64,000 nucleotides of DNA from assembly GCF_028532485.1 (NCBI RefSeq), contig NZ_CP116942.1, forward strand, positions 4,030,001 to 4,094,000, given 5' to 3'. Positions 36,382-45,268 of this stretch are shown here, in pieces; within the stretch, counting starts at the first letter, position 1, and every line of letters begins with the position of its first letter. The position numbers and the translations under genes are program-made. Origin of the DNA: Iamia majanohamensis (GTDB lineage: Bacteria > Actinomycetota > Acidimicrobiia > Acidimicrobiales > Iamiaceae). Under the pieces are notes generated by a model. The model ran no database searches. It was given only the letters and a program-made list of their open reading frames with translations, and was not told where the DNA came from.

Positions 36382-39300
36382 TCAGGCCGGCGCCGAGCGC
36401 CAGCGCTCGGCCAGCACGTACACCGGCGAGGTCAGCAGCTCGATGATGGGGATCTCGCCCAGGAGGTCGTCGCGGAAGGTGGGCTCGGTCTCGGTGACGG
36501 CGTCGGTCAGGGCCGACATCCGGGTGCGGTACTGCTCCAGCACCGAGCGGGCCCGGGCCGCGGGCAGCACGTCGGCGAACCGGCAGTGCAGCAGCGTCAG
36601 CCCGGTGCACACCGTGCCCCGGGCCTCGGGGACGATCACGATGGTGCGCCCGTCGCTGCGGCCCACGGCCACGGTGACCTCGCGCTCGGTGGCCACCCGG
36701 TGCTTGGTGCCTCGGAGGATCGGGTTGCGCTGGGTCCGCAGGGGGATGTCGCGGGAGATGCCGCCCCGGTCGACCACCTGCACGGTGGCCTCGTGGGTGT
36801 CGATGCGGCCCTCGATGGCGTAGCGGGTGAAGCCGATGACCTCCTCCACCGCCGGGTCGAGCCCGGCCAGGGTGCGCAGGGCCCGGTAGCTGACCCGGTC
36901 CCGCGGCGCGCCGGCCTCGAGGGTGGCCGCCACCAGGGGCACCTGGAGGAGGCCCTCGTCGCTGCGGGAGATGCCCACGGTGACCGTCTTGGCCTGGTGC
37001 TTGATGGCGTCGACGGGGCGGGTGAGCTCCTCGATGCCGGTGGTGAGGGCGCTGGTGAGGTCCTCGACCAGGGCCACGGGCGAGCCGGCCCGACCGTGCT
37101 CGACCTCGTAGGCCTCCAGGGGCACCAGCCCGGTGGCGTAGCGGAGGAGGGAGGAGAGCCGCACCGCGGTGCCGGCCTCCAGGGTGCCGTCGTAGGTGCG
37201 GCCCCGGACGCCCTCGAAGAACCGGGTGGCGAGGGGGGCGAAGTCGGTCCGGAGGTCGGCCAGGAGGCGGTCGCCGTCGGGCACGTCGGAGCCCGCCACC
37301 CGGCGCTCGATGGCGGCCCGGGCCTCGCGGAGGGGCAGGGCCGAGGCGTCGATGGCGAGGGCGGCCTCGTAGCCGAAGAGGTGGCCGACGACGGTGGCCA
37401 GGACGAAGGCCAGGTCGGGGTCGACCGCGGGCACGGTGAGGACCCGGAGGGCGGCGGAGAAGCGCTCGTCGCCCTCGGAGGCGATGACCACAGGCGAGGC
37501 CTTGTGGGCCCGGTAGATGGCCACCTCCTTGGCCACGTCGTCGGCGTTGGAGCCCTGGAGCCCCGCGGCGCACACGATGATCAGCGGCTCCGAGGAGAGG
37601 TCGATGTGCTTCTTGTCCTCGGTGGCGTCGCAGGCGATGGCCTTGTAGCAGAGCTCCGACAGCTTGATCCGCAGCTCCTGGGCCGCGATGCGGTCGGCCC
37701 CCGAGCCGACGATGGCCCAGTAGCGCTTGGACGGGGCCAGCTCCTGGGCCGCGGCGGCGATGGCCGGGCGGGTGGCCAGCACCTGCTCCATGGCGTCGGG
37801 CAGGGCCCGCAGGCCGGTGAGCAGCTTGGAGCGGTCCGCCGCCCCCTCGCCGGAGGTGTCGACCTCGGCGGCGATGGCCGCGGCCAGGACGACGCCCGCC
37901 GCGACCTGGGCGTAGAACGCCTTGGTGGAGGCCACGCTCATCTCCACGTCGCGGCCGTCGGAGGTGTAGAGCACGCCGTCGGAGCGGTCGGTGAGGTCGC
38001 TGCCCCGCCGGTTCACGATGCTGATCACCGTCGCGCCCCGGGACCGGGCCAGGTCGACAGTGCGGTTGGTGTCGGTGGTGGTGCCGCTCTGGCTCACGGC
38101 CACGACGAGGGTGTCGGCCATGTCGGGCCGCAGCGAGAACCCGCTGAGCTCGGTGGCCAGCCGGGCCTCGACGCGGAGGTCGGAGCCGAGGGTGAGCGAG
38201 GTGAGGGTGGAGGCCAGGGCCTGGCCCGCCACCGCGGCGGTGCCCTGGCCGATGGCCAGCACCCGGGTGATGCCCCCGCCGGCCAGGGCCGAGCGGGTGG
38301 CCGCCGGGAGGGTGTCGACGCCCAGCCGGGCCTCCAGGCGCCCGCCGTCGGAGACGATCTTGCCCAGCAGCGTCTTGCGGAACGACGTGGGGGACTCGGT
38401 GATCTCCTTGAGCAGGAAGTGCGGGTTGTCGCCCCGGTCGATGTCGCGGGTGGTGACCTCGGCCCGGGCCAGGTCGTCCTCGCCGACGGGCAGCTCGACG
38501 CCCGAGTACGAGAGGCGCCGGATGCCCTCGACGGTGCCGGCCTCGGCGGTGCGCAGGACCACGACCTGGCCCCGACTGCCGGTGGGGTCGGCCTCGTCGG
38601 CCGCCGTCTCGCCGTCCATGCGCAGGTACCGGTCGCACTCCTCGACGACGCCGTAGGGCTCGGACGCGACCAGGTAGAGGTCGGGGGCGAGGCCGACGTA
38701 GAGGGCCTGGCCCGACCCCCGGAGGGCGAGCAGCAGCTCGTCGGGGTGGGAGGCCACCGACGCGCCGATGGCGACGGAGCCGTCGAAGGAGGCGACGGTG
38801 CGGCGGAAGGCGTCGGTGGGGTCGTCGGCCCCGGCCGCGGCCCGGGAGACGAGGGTGGGGATGACCTTGGCGTCGGTGGTGATCTCGGCCGCGTAGGCCA
38901 GCCCGGCCCGGGCCTTGAGGTCGGCGAAGTTGTCGATGTCGCCGTTGAGGGCGGCGGTGACGTAGGGCCCGGCCCCGTCGGGGGCGTCCTCGTCGCTGTT
39001 GACCGGGTGGGCGTTGGCTTGGGAGATGATGCCGACGCTGGCCCAGCGGGTGTGGCCCAGCACCAGGACCTCCGCCTGCTCCGCGGCCAGGGCCCGGTGG
39101 AGCAGGTCGTCGCCGGTGATGCCGGCCCGCAGGGTGGCGGTGTTGTCGCCCAGCTCGCCGATCTCCGCTGCGGCCTTGTAGACGAACGACAGGCAGCCGT
39201 CGGCCACCCGCACCGACCCGGAGCCGAAGGCCGGGTCGGCGCCCCGCTCGGCCACGGCCGCGGCCATGCCCGGGCCGTCGACGTCGAGGCCGTGGCCCCG

Positions 39301-39840
39301 CACCAGGAGGGTGAGCCCGGCCGAGTCGCGCCCCCGCACCTCGAGGCGGTCGAGGGCCGAGAGGGCGGCCTGCACCGAGGTCATGGCCTCGATGGCGGCC
39401 GGGCCCGCGCCCGGTCCGGCGAGGCCGGCCACCGCCCGCGCCGTGCGCAGGCGGTCGTGGCCGATGGCCCAGGCACCGTCGCGCACGCCGACCAGCGCTG
39501 CGTTCACCGCCTCGATCTCGCTCGGGGCCCGGTCGAGGAGCAGGTCCTCGAGGACGGCGTCGAGGGCGGCCAGGGCGTCGTCGACGGCCCCCAGGTGCGC
39601 CTCGAGCCCGGAGGCCAGGGTGTCGTCGCCCAGCAGGGCGCGGACCCCGGCGGTGCCCCGGAGCCGGCGGTCGGCGTCGGCCAGGCGGGCGCCGGCCGCC
39701 TCCAGGGCCTCGTGCAGGTCGGGCGCCGAGGCCGCGCCCGCGACCAGTCCGGCGGCCTCCTCGACCAGGGCGAGCAGGGGCTCGGCGGCCGGTGGCGTGC
39801 GGTCACCCGGTCGGCGGGCGACGGCGATGATGCCGCACAT
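36382..39840 (-). CDS. glmS: Oversized glucosamine-6-phosphate synthase-like protein
   Basis: The 1152-residue protein begins MCGIIAV with the glutaminase cysteine C2. The next GATase motif, RGRDSAGL, is at 169-176, not near residue 30, so about 140 helical residues are inserted. HTRWAS (263-268), NAHPV and LNGDIDNF (298-305) complete the glutaminase. Two SIS domains follow, with SQSGTT (583-588) and EDKKHIDLSSEPLIIV near 740-757. A further stretch of almost 300 residues lies beyond the usual end. Normal GlmS is about 610 residues. Context after glmM supports glucosamine-6-phosphate synthesis for peptidoglycan. A TAGGAT box lies at 39877-39882 upstream. Confidence 0.88.
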   Translation of the reverse strand: MCGIIAVARRPGDRTPPAAEPLLALVEEAAGLVAGAASAPDLHEALEAAGARLADADRRLRGTAGVRALLGDDTLASGLEAHLGAVDDALAALDAVLEDLLLDRAPSEIEAVNAALVGVRDGAWAIGHDRLRTARAVAGLAGPGAGPAAIEAMTSVQAALSALDRLEVRGRDSAGLTLLVRGHGLDVDGPGMAAAVAERGADPAFGSGSVRVADGCLSFVYKAAAEIGELGDNTATLRAGITGDDLLHRALAAEQAEVLVLGHTRWASVGIISQANAHPVNSDEDAPDGAGPYVTAALNGDIDNFADLKARAGLAYAAEITTDAKVIPTLVSRAAAGADDPTDAFRRTVASFDGSVAIGASVASHPDELLLALRGSGQALYVGLAPDLYLVASEPYGVVEECDRYLRMDGETAADEADPTGSRGQVVVLRTAEAGTVEGIRRLSYSGVELPVGEDDLARAEVTTRDIDRGDNPHFLLKEITESPTSFRKTLLGKIVSDGGRLEARLGVDTLPAATRSALAGGGITRVLAIGQGTAAVAGQALASTLTSLTLGSDLRVEARLATELSGFSLRPDMADTLVVAVSQSGTTTDTNRTVDLARSRGATVISIVNRRGSDLTDRSDGVLYTSDGRDVEMSVASTKAFYAQVAAGVVLAAAIAAEVDTSGEGAADRSKLLTGLRALPDAMEQVLATRPAIAAAAQELAPSKRYWAIVGSGADRIAAQELRIKLSELCYKAIACDATEDKKHIDLSSEPLIIVCAAGLQGSNADDVAKEVAIYRAHKASPVVIASEGDERFSAALRVLTVPAVDPDLAFVLATVVGHLFGYEAALAIDASALPLREARAAIERRVAGSDVPDGDRLLADLRTDFAPLATRFFEGVRGRTYDGTLEAGTAVRLSSLLRYATGLVPLEAYEVEHGRAGSPVALVEDLTSALTTGIEELTRPVDAIKHQAKTVTVGISRSDEGLLQVPLVAATLEAGAPRDRVSYRALRTLAGLDPAVEEVIGFTRYAIEGRIDTHEATVQVVDRGGISRDIPLRTQRNPILRGTKHRVATEREVTVAVGRSDGRTIVIVPEARGTVCTGLTLLHCRFADVLPAARARSVLEQYRTRMSALTDAVTETEPTFRDDLLGEIPIIELLTSPVYVLAERWRSAPA

Positions 39841-39911
39841 GGGCTCTCCCGGAGGGGTGGTCGACGACGGGCGACGATCCTACCGGGGGCCCCGCACCCG
39901 CCCGCCGTCGG

Positions 39912-41243
39912 TCAGGGGGCGAGGGCGGCGGCCAGCTCCTCGGCCACCCGGCGGGCCTCGTCCTCGGTGGGGGCCTCGACCATCACCCGGACCAGCGGCT
40001 CGGTGCCGCTGGGCCGGACCAGCACCCGGCCCCGGCCGGCCAGGGCGATCTCGGCCCGGCTCACGTCGGGGGCGATGCGCTCCAGGAGGTCCGGCGAGCG
40101 CTCCACCGGGACGTTCACCAGCACCTGGGGCAGGCGGGTCATGACCCCGGCCAGGTCCGCGAGCGGGCGCTCGGTGCGGACCATGGCGTCGAGCACGGAG
40201 ATGCCGGTGAGCAGGCCGTCGCCGGTGGTGGTGCGGTCGCGCAGGATGATGTGGCCCGACTGCTCGCCGCCGAGGGCCAGGTGGCGCTCCTCCAGGGCGG
40301 CGAGGACGTGGCGGTCGCCGACCGGGGTGTCGACCACCTCGATGCCGTGGGCGGCCATGGCCTGGCGGAACCCCAGGTTGGTCATGACCGTGACGACGAC
40401 GGCGCCCCCGTGCAGCAGGCCCTGGTCGCGGAGGTCGAGGGCCAGGAGGGCGAGGATCTGGTCGCCGTCGACGAGCTCGCCGGCGGCGTCGACCATCACC
40501 ACCCGGTCGGCGTCGCCGTCGAAGGCCAGGCCGACGTCCGCGCCGCGGGCCACCACCGCGGCCTGGACCGTCTCGGGGTGGCCGGAGCCGCACCGGTCGT
40601 TGATGTTGGTGCCGTCGGGGTCGGCGTGGAGCACGGTGACCGTGGCGCCGAGGCGGGCCAGGACCCGGGGGGCCACGGCGGAGGCGGCCCCGTGGGCGCA
40701 GTCGACCACGACCCGCAGGCCGGCCAGGCGCCGGCCCTCGAGGACGCCGTCCTCCAGGTGGACGGCGTAGCGCTCCCACGCGTCGGGCGCGCTGCGCAGC
40801 GACCCGACCAGCGGGCCGCCCGGGCGGTGGGGGGAGCCGGGGATGCCCTCGGCCTCGATGGCCTCGAGGGCGGCCTCGACCTCGGCCTGGCGCGGGTCGT
40901 CGAGCTTCAGCCCCCCGGTCTGGAACAGCTTGATGCCGTTGTCGGCGAAGGGGTTGTGCGACGCCGAGATCATGGCGCCGGGCACCTGGTCGGCCGCGCA
41001 GAGGTGGGCCACGCCCGGCGTGGGCACGACCGCGAGGTCGACGGCGTCGGCCCCCTCCGAGGCCAGCCCGGCCGCGAACGAGGCCTGGAGCAGCGGCCCC
41101 GATGCCCGGGTGTCGCGCCCCACCAGCCAGGGCCCCTGGCCCAGGGTCTGGGCCGCGGCGCGGCCCAGGGCCATGGCCAGCTCGGGCGTGAGCTCGGTGT
41201 TGGCCGCGCCCCGCACCCCGTCGGTGCCGAAGCGGAGCGTCAC
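39912..41243 (-). CDS. glmM: Phosphoglucosamine mutase
   Basis: The 443-residue protein has all four sites of the alpha-D-phosphohexomutase family: catalytic S95 in ISASHNP, the magnesium loop DGDADR (242-247), the sugar loop GGEQSGHII and the phosphate loop RPSGTEPLVRVM. It interconverts glucosamine-6- and -1-phosphate for UDP-GlcNAc. GTG 41243 is 10 nt past the rpsI stop. A longer in-frame start would run into rpsI and is rejected. Confidence 0.97.
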   Translation of the reverse strand: MTLRFGTDGVRGAANTELTPELAMALGRAAAQTLGQGPWLVGRDTRASGPLLQASFAAGLASEGADAVDLAVVPTPGVAHLCAADQVPGAMISASHNPFADNGIKLFQTGGLKLDDPRQAEVEAALEAIEAEGIPGSPHRPGGPLVGSLRSAPDAWERYAVHLEDGVLEGRRLAGLRVVVDCAHGAASAVAPRVLARLGATVTVLHADPDGTNINDRCGSGHPETVQAAVVARGADVGLAFDGDADRVVMVDAAGELVDGDQILALLALDLRDQGLLHGGAVVVTVMTNLGFRQAMAAHGIEVVDTPVGDRHVLAALEERHLALGGEQSGHIILRDRTTTGDGLLTGISVLDAMVRTERPLADLAGVMTRLPQVLVNVPVERSPDLLERIAPDVSRAEIALAGRGRVLVRPSGTEPLVRVMVEAPTEDEARRVAEELAAALAP

Positions 41244-41253
41244 GTCGCCAGGA

Positions 41254-41643
41254 TCAGCGCTTCGAGTACTGCGGGGCCTTGCGGGCCTTCTTGAGGCCGT
41301 ACTTCTTGGACTCCTTGGCCCGGGCGTCCCGGGTGAGGAAGCCGGCCTGCTTGAGGGCGGCGCGGTCCTCGGGGTCGAGCTCGGCCAGGCCCCGGGCGAT
41401 GCCGAGGCGCATGGCGCCGGCCTGCCCGGTGGGGCCACCGCCGTCCATGGTGGCGTCGATGTCGTAGCGGTCGGCGGCCTCGGCCACCCGCAGCGGCTCG
41501 GTGAGGATCATCCGGTGGGTGTCGTTGGGGAAGTAGTCCTCGACCGTGCGGCCGTTGACGGTGATCTTCCCTTCCCCGGCGCGGAAGCGCACCCGGGCGA
41601 TGGCGCTCTTGCGGCGGCCGGTGGTCTGGACGAGGGGCTTCAC
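41254..41643 (-). CDS. rpsI: 30S ribosomal protein S9
   Basis: The 129-residue protein matches S9: [49 protein letters not shown] and the C-terminal RKAPQYSKR, whose basic tail reaches the tRNA in the P site. It follows rplM by 9 nt and precedes glmM. Confidence 0.98.
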   Translation of the reverse strand: MKPLVQTTGRRKSAIARVRFRAGEGKITVNGRTVEDYFPNDTHRMILTEPLRVAEAADRYDIDATMDGGGPTGQAGAMRLGIARGLAELDPEDRAALKQAGFLTRDARAKESKKYGLKKARKAPQYSKR

Positions 41644-41652
41644 GAGGATCTC

Positions 41653-42105
41653 CTACGCAGGACGGTGCTGGGCGCCGTCGATCACGAGCGGCTCGGGGGT
41701 CTGGGCGGTGTGGGGGTGGACCGGCCCCGCGTACACCTTGAGCTTGGTGAGCTGCTGGGCCCCCAGGCGGGTCTTGGGGAGCATCCCCCGGATGGTGCGG
41801 CGGACGGCGTCGGCCGGCTTGCGCTCGAGGGCGTCGGCGTAGGACTGCTCCCGGATGCCGCCGGGGTAGCCGGAGTGGTCGTAGACCTTCTTGCGGTGGG
41901 CCTTGCCCGCGGTGAGCACGACCTTCTCGGCGTTCACGATGATCACGTGGTCGCCGGTGTCCATGTGGGGGGCGAAGCCGGGCTTGTGCTTGCCGCGCAG
42001 GATGCGGGCGACCTCGGTGGCCATCCGGCCCAGCACCAGGCCCTCGGCGTCGACGACGTACCAGCGGCGCTGGATCTCGCTGGCCTTCGGTGAGTAGGTG
42101 GGCAC
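41653..42105 (-). CDS. rplM: 50S ribosomal protein L13
   Basis: The 150-residue protein matches L13: RRWYVVDAEGLVLGRMATEVARIL, GDHVIIVNAEKVVLTAGK, YDHSGYPGG and RGMLPKTRLGAQQLTKLKVYAG. L13 is an early assembly protein of the large subunit. GTG 42105 has AGAGGA 5 nt upstream. The gene is first in the rplM-rpsI-glmM run and has a leader of about 100 nt with a GNRA hairpin. Confidence 0.98.
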   Translation of the reverse strand: MPTYSPKASEIQRRWYVVDAEGLVLGRMATEVARILRGKHKPGFAPHMDTGDHVIIVNAEKVVLTAGKAHRKKVYDHSGYPGGIREQSYADALERKPADAVRRTIRGMLPKTRLGAQQLTKLKVYAGPVHPHTAQTPEPLVIDGAQHRPA

Positions 42106-42168
42106 GGGTGTCCTCTCGGGTCCGGCCGGGGCCGGGGGAGCGTTCGGGTCGCGGGCCGGGATCGTCCG

Positions 42169-42184
42169 TGCGGCTCGCGCCGCA
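42169..42184 (-). promoter_or_regulatory. GNRA hairpin in the rplM leader
   Basis: On the transcript TGCGGC and GCCGCA close a GCGA tetraloop with a 6-bp stem, about 65 nt before the rplM start. Leader hairpins can mediate ribosomal-protein autoregulation, but this one matches no family I can name. Confidence 0.4.
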
Positions 42185-42209
42185 GGAGGGCCTTCCAGGC
42201 CGACGGAAG

Positions 42210-42239
42210 ACCCTACGAGGTCCGGGGCGCGGCCATCAA
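42210..42239 (-). promoter_or_regulatory. Putative rplM-rpsI promoter
   Basis: TTGATG (42234-42239) and TAGGGT (42210-42215) on the minus strand have an 18-bp spacer. It should drive rplM, rpsI and probably glmM. Confidence 0.6.
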
Positions 42240-42322
42240 CCCGGGCGCACCGTGGGGACCGACCACGCCCAGGGGCAGGGCGCCGACTCAAGGTCCTGGC
42301 CCTCGCTCCGACGGGTGAGGCC

Positions 42323-43945
42323 ATGGTGCCCCACCGGACCGCGCCCGCCCGCCATCCTCACGGGAGGGTGGCCGTGGCCCTCCTGGCGGTGGCCTCCCTG
42401 CTGGTGGCGGCCTGCACCGGCTCCGACGACGACGCCGACACCCCGGCCGCGACGGAGGGGACGGTGGGCTCCCTCCCCGACGGCATGGTCGAGGTGATGG
42501 ACCGGGACCCCTACGGCCACGCCCGCTGGGGGGTGCTGGTGGAGCCCCTCGACGAGGGCGAGCCGGTGGTCTCCCGGGGCGCCGAGGAGCTGTTCGGGAT
42601 GGGCTCCAACACCAAGCTCTACACGGTGGGCACCTACCTCGACGCCGTCGGCGCCGACCACCGGATCACCACCCCCGTCCACCAGCAGGGCGACGACCTG
42701 GTGCTGGTCGGGATGGGCGACCTGGTGATGGGCGGCCGCGACGCCGGCGCCGACCAGCTCGGCTACAGCATCCCGCCCCAGCCCGACGCCGGTCTGCTCC
42801 CCGGGACGAAGCCGGCGCCGGGCGACCCCCTGGCCGGCCTCGACGACCTCGCGGGACAGGTCGCGGCCGCGGGCGTGACCGAGGTGCCCGGCGACGTGGT
42901 GGTCGACGACCGCCTGTTCGAGCCGTGGTCGACCCAGGGCGCGACCATCAGCCCCATCGTGGTCAACGACAACCTGGTCGCGGTCGAGGCCACGCCGGCC
43001 GAGGAGGGCCAGCCGCCCACGCTGCGGGTGGTGCCCGAGACCGCGGCGTTCACCGTCGAGAACCGGGCGACCACCGGCGCCGCCGGGGGCGACACCACCG
43101 TGGCCCTGGCCCCGGCCGAGACGGACGTGGAGGGCGACCCCGAGGGCAGCACCCTGGTGCTCTCCGGGGAGGTCCCGGCCGACGCCGAGCCCTTCCTCAC
43201 CGTGTTCGACGTGCCCGACCCGGCGTCGTTCGCCCGCACCCTGTTCATCGAGGCGCTGCAGCGGGCCGGCGTCGCCGTGGCCGCCGACCCGACCGCAGGG
43301 AACGACACCGGCGACCTGGCGCCCTTCGGCTCCGAGCCGGGCGATCCGGTCGCCACCCTCACCGGCCCCACCAGCGCGCAGGTCGCCACCCTCATCTGGA
43401 AGATCAGCTTCAACGTGGGCGCCAACCTCCTTACCTGCCTGCTGGCCGTCGAGGGCGGGTCCACCGAGTGCACCGATGGGCTGGCCGCGGTCCACGACCG
43501 CCTCGGCGACATCGACGTGGCCGACGAGGAGGTCTGGATGCTGAACGGGGCCGGGGCCGAGTTCTCGTCGACCACACCCGAGGCCATGGTCGCGTGGCTG
43601 CGGTGGATGCGCGACCAGGACTGGGGCGAGGACCTGGAGCAGATGCTGCCCATCATGGGGGTGGACGGCTCCCTGGGGCTCTCCCAACAGGACACGCCCT
43701 CGACGGGGAGGATCCAGGCCAAGACGGGGACGTGGGCCGGTGGCGACCCCGGGACCGGCGACCTGCTCCTCCCGGGTCTGGGCCTGGCCGGGTTCATGCA
43801 GGGCCCCGACGGCCGCGACCACGTCTTCGCCGTCTACATGAACGGGGCCACCTTCCCGGGCGACCCCGGCGAGGCGGTGCTCCGGTCGACCTTCGACATG
43901 TCCGACGTGGCCGCCGCCCTCCAGCAGGCGCTGCCCGAGGCCTGA
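42323..43945 (+). CDS. PBP4/DacB-like D-alanyl-D-alanine carboxypeptidase (S13)
   Basis: The 540-residue lipoprotein has a lipobox LVAAC (cysteine 31) and the penicillin-binding motifs SNTK (S95 nucleophile, K98), SFN within KISFNVGANLL, and KTG (467-469). The large insert between SxxK and SxN is typical of peptidase family S13. It trims D-Ala from peptidoglycan peptides outside the membrane. ATG 42323 has GAGG only 2 nt before it; GTG 42326 is an alternative. The gene is divergent from rplM and followed by ilvA-like on the same strand. Confidence 0.9.
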   Translation: MVPHRTAPARHPHGRVAVALLAVASLLVAACTGSDDDADTPAATEGTVGSLPDGMVEVMDRDPYGHARWGVLVEPLDEGEPVVSRGAEELFGMGSNTKLYTVGTYLDAVGADHRITTPVHQQGDDLVLVGMGDLVMGGRDAGADQLGYSIPPQPDAGLLPGTKPAPGDPLAGLDDLAGQVAAAGVTEVPGDVVVDDRLFEPWSTQGATISPIVVNDNLVAVEATPAEEGQPPTLRVVPETAAFTVENRATTGAAGGDTTVALAPAETDVEGDPEGSTLVLSGEVPADAEPFLTVFDVPDPASFARTLFIEALQRAGVAVAADPTAGNDTGDLAPFGSEPGDPVATLTGPTSAQVATLIWKISFNVGANLLTCLLAVEGGSTECTDGLAAVHDRLGDIDVADEEVWMLNGAGAEFSSTTPEAMVAWLRWMRDQDWGEDLEQMLPIMGVDGSLGLSQQDTPSTGRIQAKTGTWAGGDPGTGDLLLPGLGLAGFMQGPDGRDHVFAVYMNGATFPGDPGEAVLRSTFDMSDVAAALQQALPEA

Positions 43946-43984
43946 GCCACCGGCGATCCGTCACCGGCTGGGTACCGTCGCGGC

Positions 43985-45199
43985 GTGCCGGACCCCGCCC
44001 TCGTCGACCTGGAGATGGTGCGCCGGGCCGCAGCCGACCTGGCCGGGGTGGTCCGGGCCACCCCCTCCCACCGCTCGGACACGCTCACGCGCATCACCGG
44101 GCGGGAGGTGTGGCTCAAGCCCGAGCACCTGCAGCGGACGGGATCGTTCAAGATCCGGGGGGCCTCCCACCACATCCGCCACCTGCCCGCCGACGGGCGA
44201 CCCGTCATCGCCGCCTCGGCCGGCAACCACGCCCAGGGGGTCGCCCTGGCCGCGGCCCTGGCGGGACGGGCGGCCACCGTGCTCATGCCCGAGTCCGCAC
44301 CCCTGCCCAAGGTCGAGGCGACCCGGTCCTACGGCGCCGAGGTGCGCCTGGTGGGGTCGGTCGTCGACGACACGCTGGCCGCGGCGCAGGCCGAGGCGGC
44401 GGCGCGGGGCAGCCACCTGGTGCCACCCTTCGACGACCCCCTGGTGATCGCCGGGCAGGGCACCGTGGGCCTGGAGGTCGCCACCGAGGCCCGCGACGTC
44501 GAGGCCGTGCTGGTGCCGGTGGGCGGCGGCGGCCTGCTGGCCGGCACCGCCGTCGCCCTGCGGGCCCTGCGGCCCGAGGTGCGCATCGTCGGCGTGGAGG
44601 CCGCCGGGGCCGCCGCCGTGCGGGCGTCGCTGGCCGCCGGCCACCCCGTGACCCTCGAGCAGGTCGACACCATCGCCGACGGGATCGCCCTCAAGTCGCC
44701 CTCGGCCCGCACCCTCGCCCACATCGAGGCCCTCGTCGACGACGTCGTCACCGTCACCGACGAGGAGATCGCCCGCACCCTCGTCCTGCTCCTGGAGCGG
44801 GGTAAGGCGGTGGTGGAGCCGGCGGGGGTCGTGGGCCTGGCCGCCCTCCTCGCCGGCCGGGTGCCGGGCACCGGGCCGGCCCTGGCGGTGCTCTCGGGCG
44901 GCAACGTCGACCCCCTGCTGCTGGCCAAGCTGATCGAGCACGGCCTGGCCGCGGCCGGGCGGTTCGTGCGGGTCCGGGTGGTGGCCCAGGACCGGCCCGG
45001 CGCCCTGGCCCGCATCACCGGCGCCATCGCCGCCCTCGGCCTCAACGTCCTCACCGTCGACCACCTGCGGGCCGCGGCCCGGGTGGGCGTGGACGAGGTC
45101 GAGGTGGTGCTGACCCTCGAGACCCGGGACCCGGACCAGCGCCAGGAGGTCGTCGACCGCCTGCGGGCCGACGGCCACCGGGTCGAGCTCCTGGCCTGA
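43985..45199 (+). CDS. ilvA: Threonine ammonia-lyase with ACT domain
   Basis: The 404-residue fold-II PLP enzyme has the cofactor lysine K56 in GSFKIRGA, SAGNHAQG (78-85), and the glycine loop VPVGGGGLLAG. A single C-terminal ACT-like domain (RVRVVAQDRPGALARITGAIA, about 330-404) follows. It converts threonine to 2-oxobutyrate and ammonia. With one ACT domain and about 400 residues it resembles the catabolic-type or short biosynthetic enzymes, so the role in isoleucine synthesis is likely but not certain. GTG 43985 follows TACCGT (43973-43978) by 6 nt. Confidence 0.9.
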   Translation: MPDPALVDLEMVRRAAADLAGVVRATPSHRSDTLTRITGREVWLKPEHLQRTGSFKIRGASHHIRHLPADGRPVIAASAGNHAQGVALAAALAGRAATVLMPESAPLPKVEATRSYGAEVRLVGSVVDDTLAAAQAEAAARGSHLVPPFDDPLVIAGQGTVGLEVATEARDVEAVLVPVGGGGLLAGTAVALRALRPEVRIVGVEAAGAAAVRASLAAGHPVTLEQVDTIADGIALKSPSARTLAHIEALVDDVVTVTDEEIARTLVLLLERGKAVVEPAGVVGLAALLAGRVPGTGPALAVLSGGNVDPLLLAKLIEHGLAAAGRFVRVRVVAQDRPGALARITGAIAALGLNVLTVDHLRAAARVGVDEVEVVLTLETRDPDQRQEVVDRLRADGHRVELLA

Positions 45200-45231
45200 G
45201 CGCCAGGGACCGGCGCGCTGCGGGCCCGACG

Positions 45232-45256
45232 TCACGAGGTGCCCGGCACCTCGTGA
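45232..45256. terminator. Bidirectional terminator between ilvA and truA
   Basis: TCACGAGGTGC (45232-45242) and GCACCTCGTGA (45246-45256) form a perfect 11-bp stem with a CCG loop, between convergent genes. Confidence 0.82.
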
Positions 45257-45268
45257 TGCCGGGGGGCG

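Noticed and set aside
34993-40770. A very long open plus-strand frame of about 1,900 codons across the acpS-glmS-glmM region
   Set aside because: It runs opposite to well-supported genes, is low-complexity Arg/Pro/Gly/Ser-rich, and reflects third-position GC bias on the other strand.
45200-45268. Riboswitch or attenuator near ilvA
   Set aside because: The only structure lies after the gene and is a simple terminator; the ilvA upstream region is a 6-nt leaderless promoter layout.
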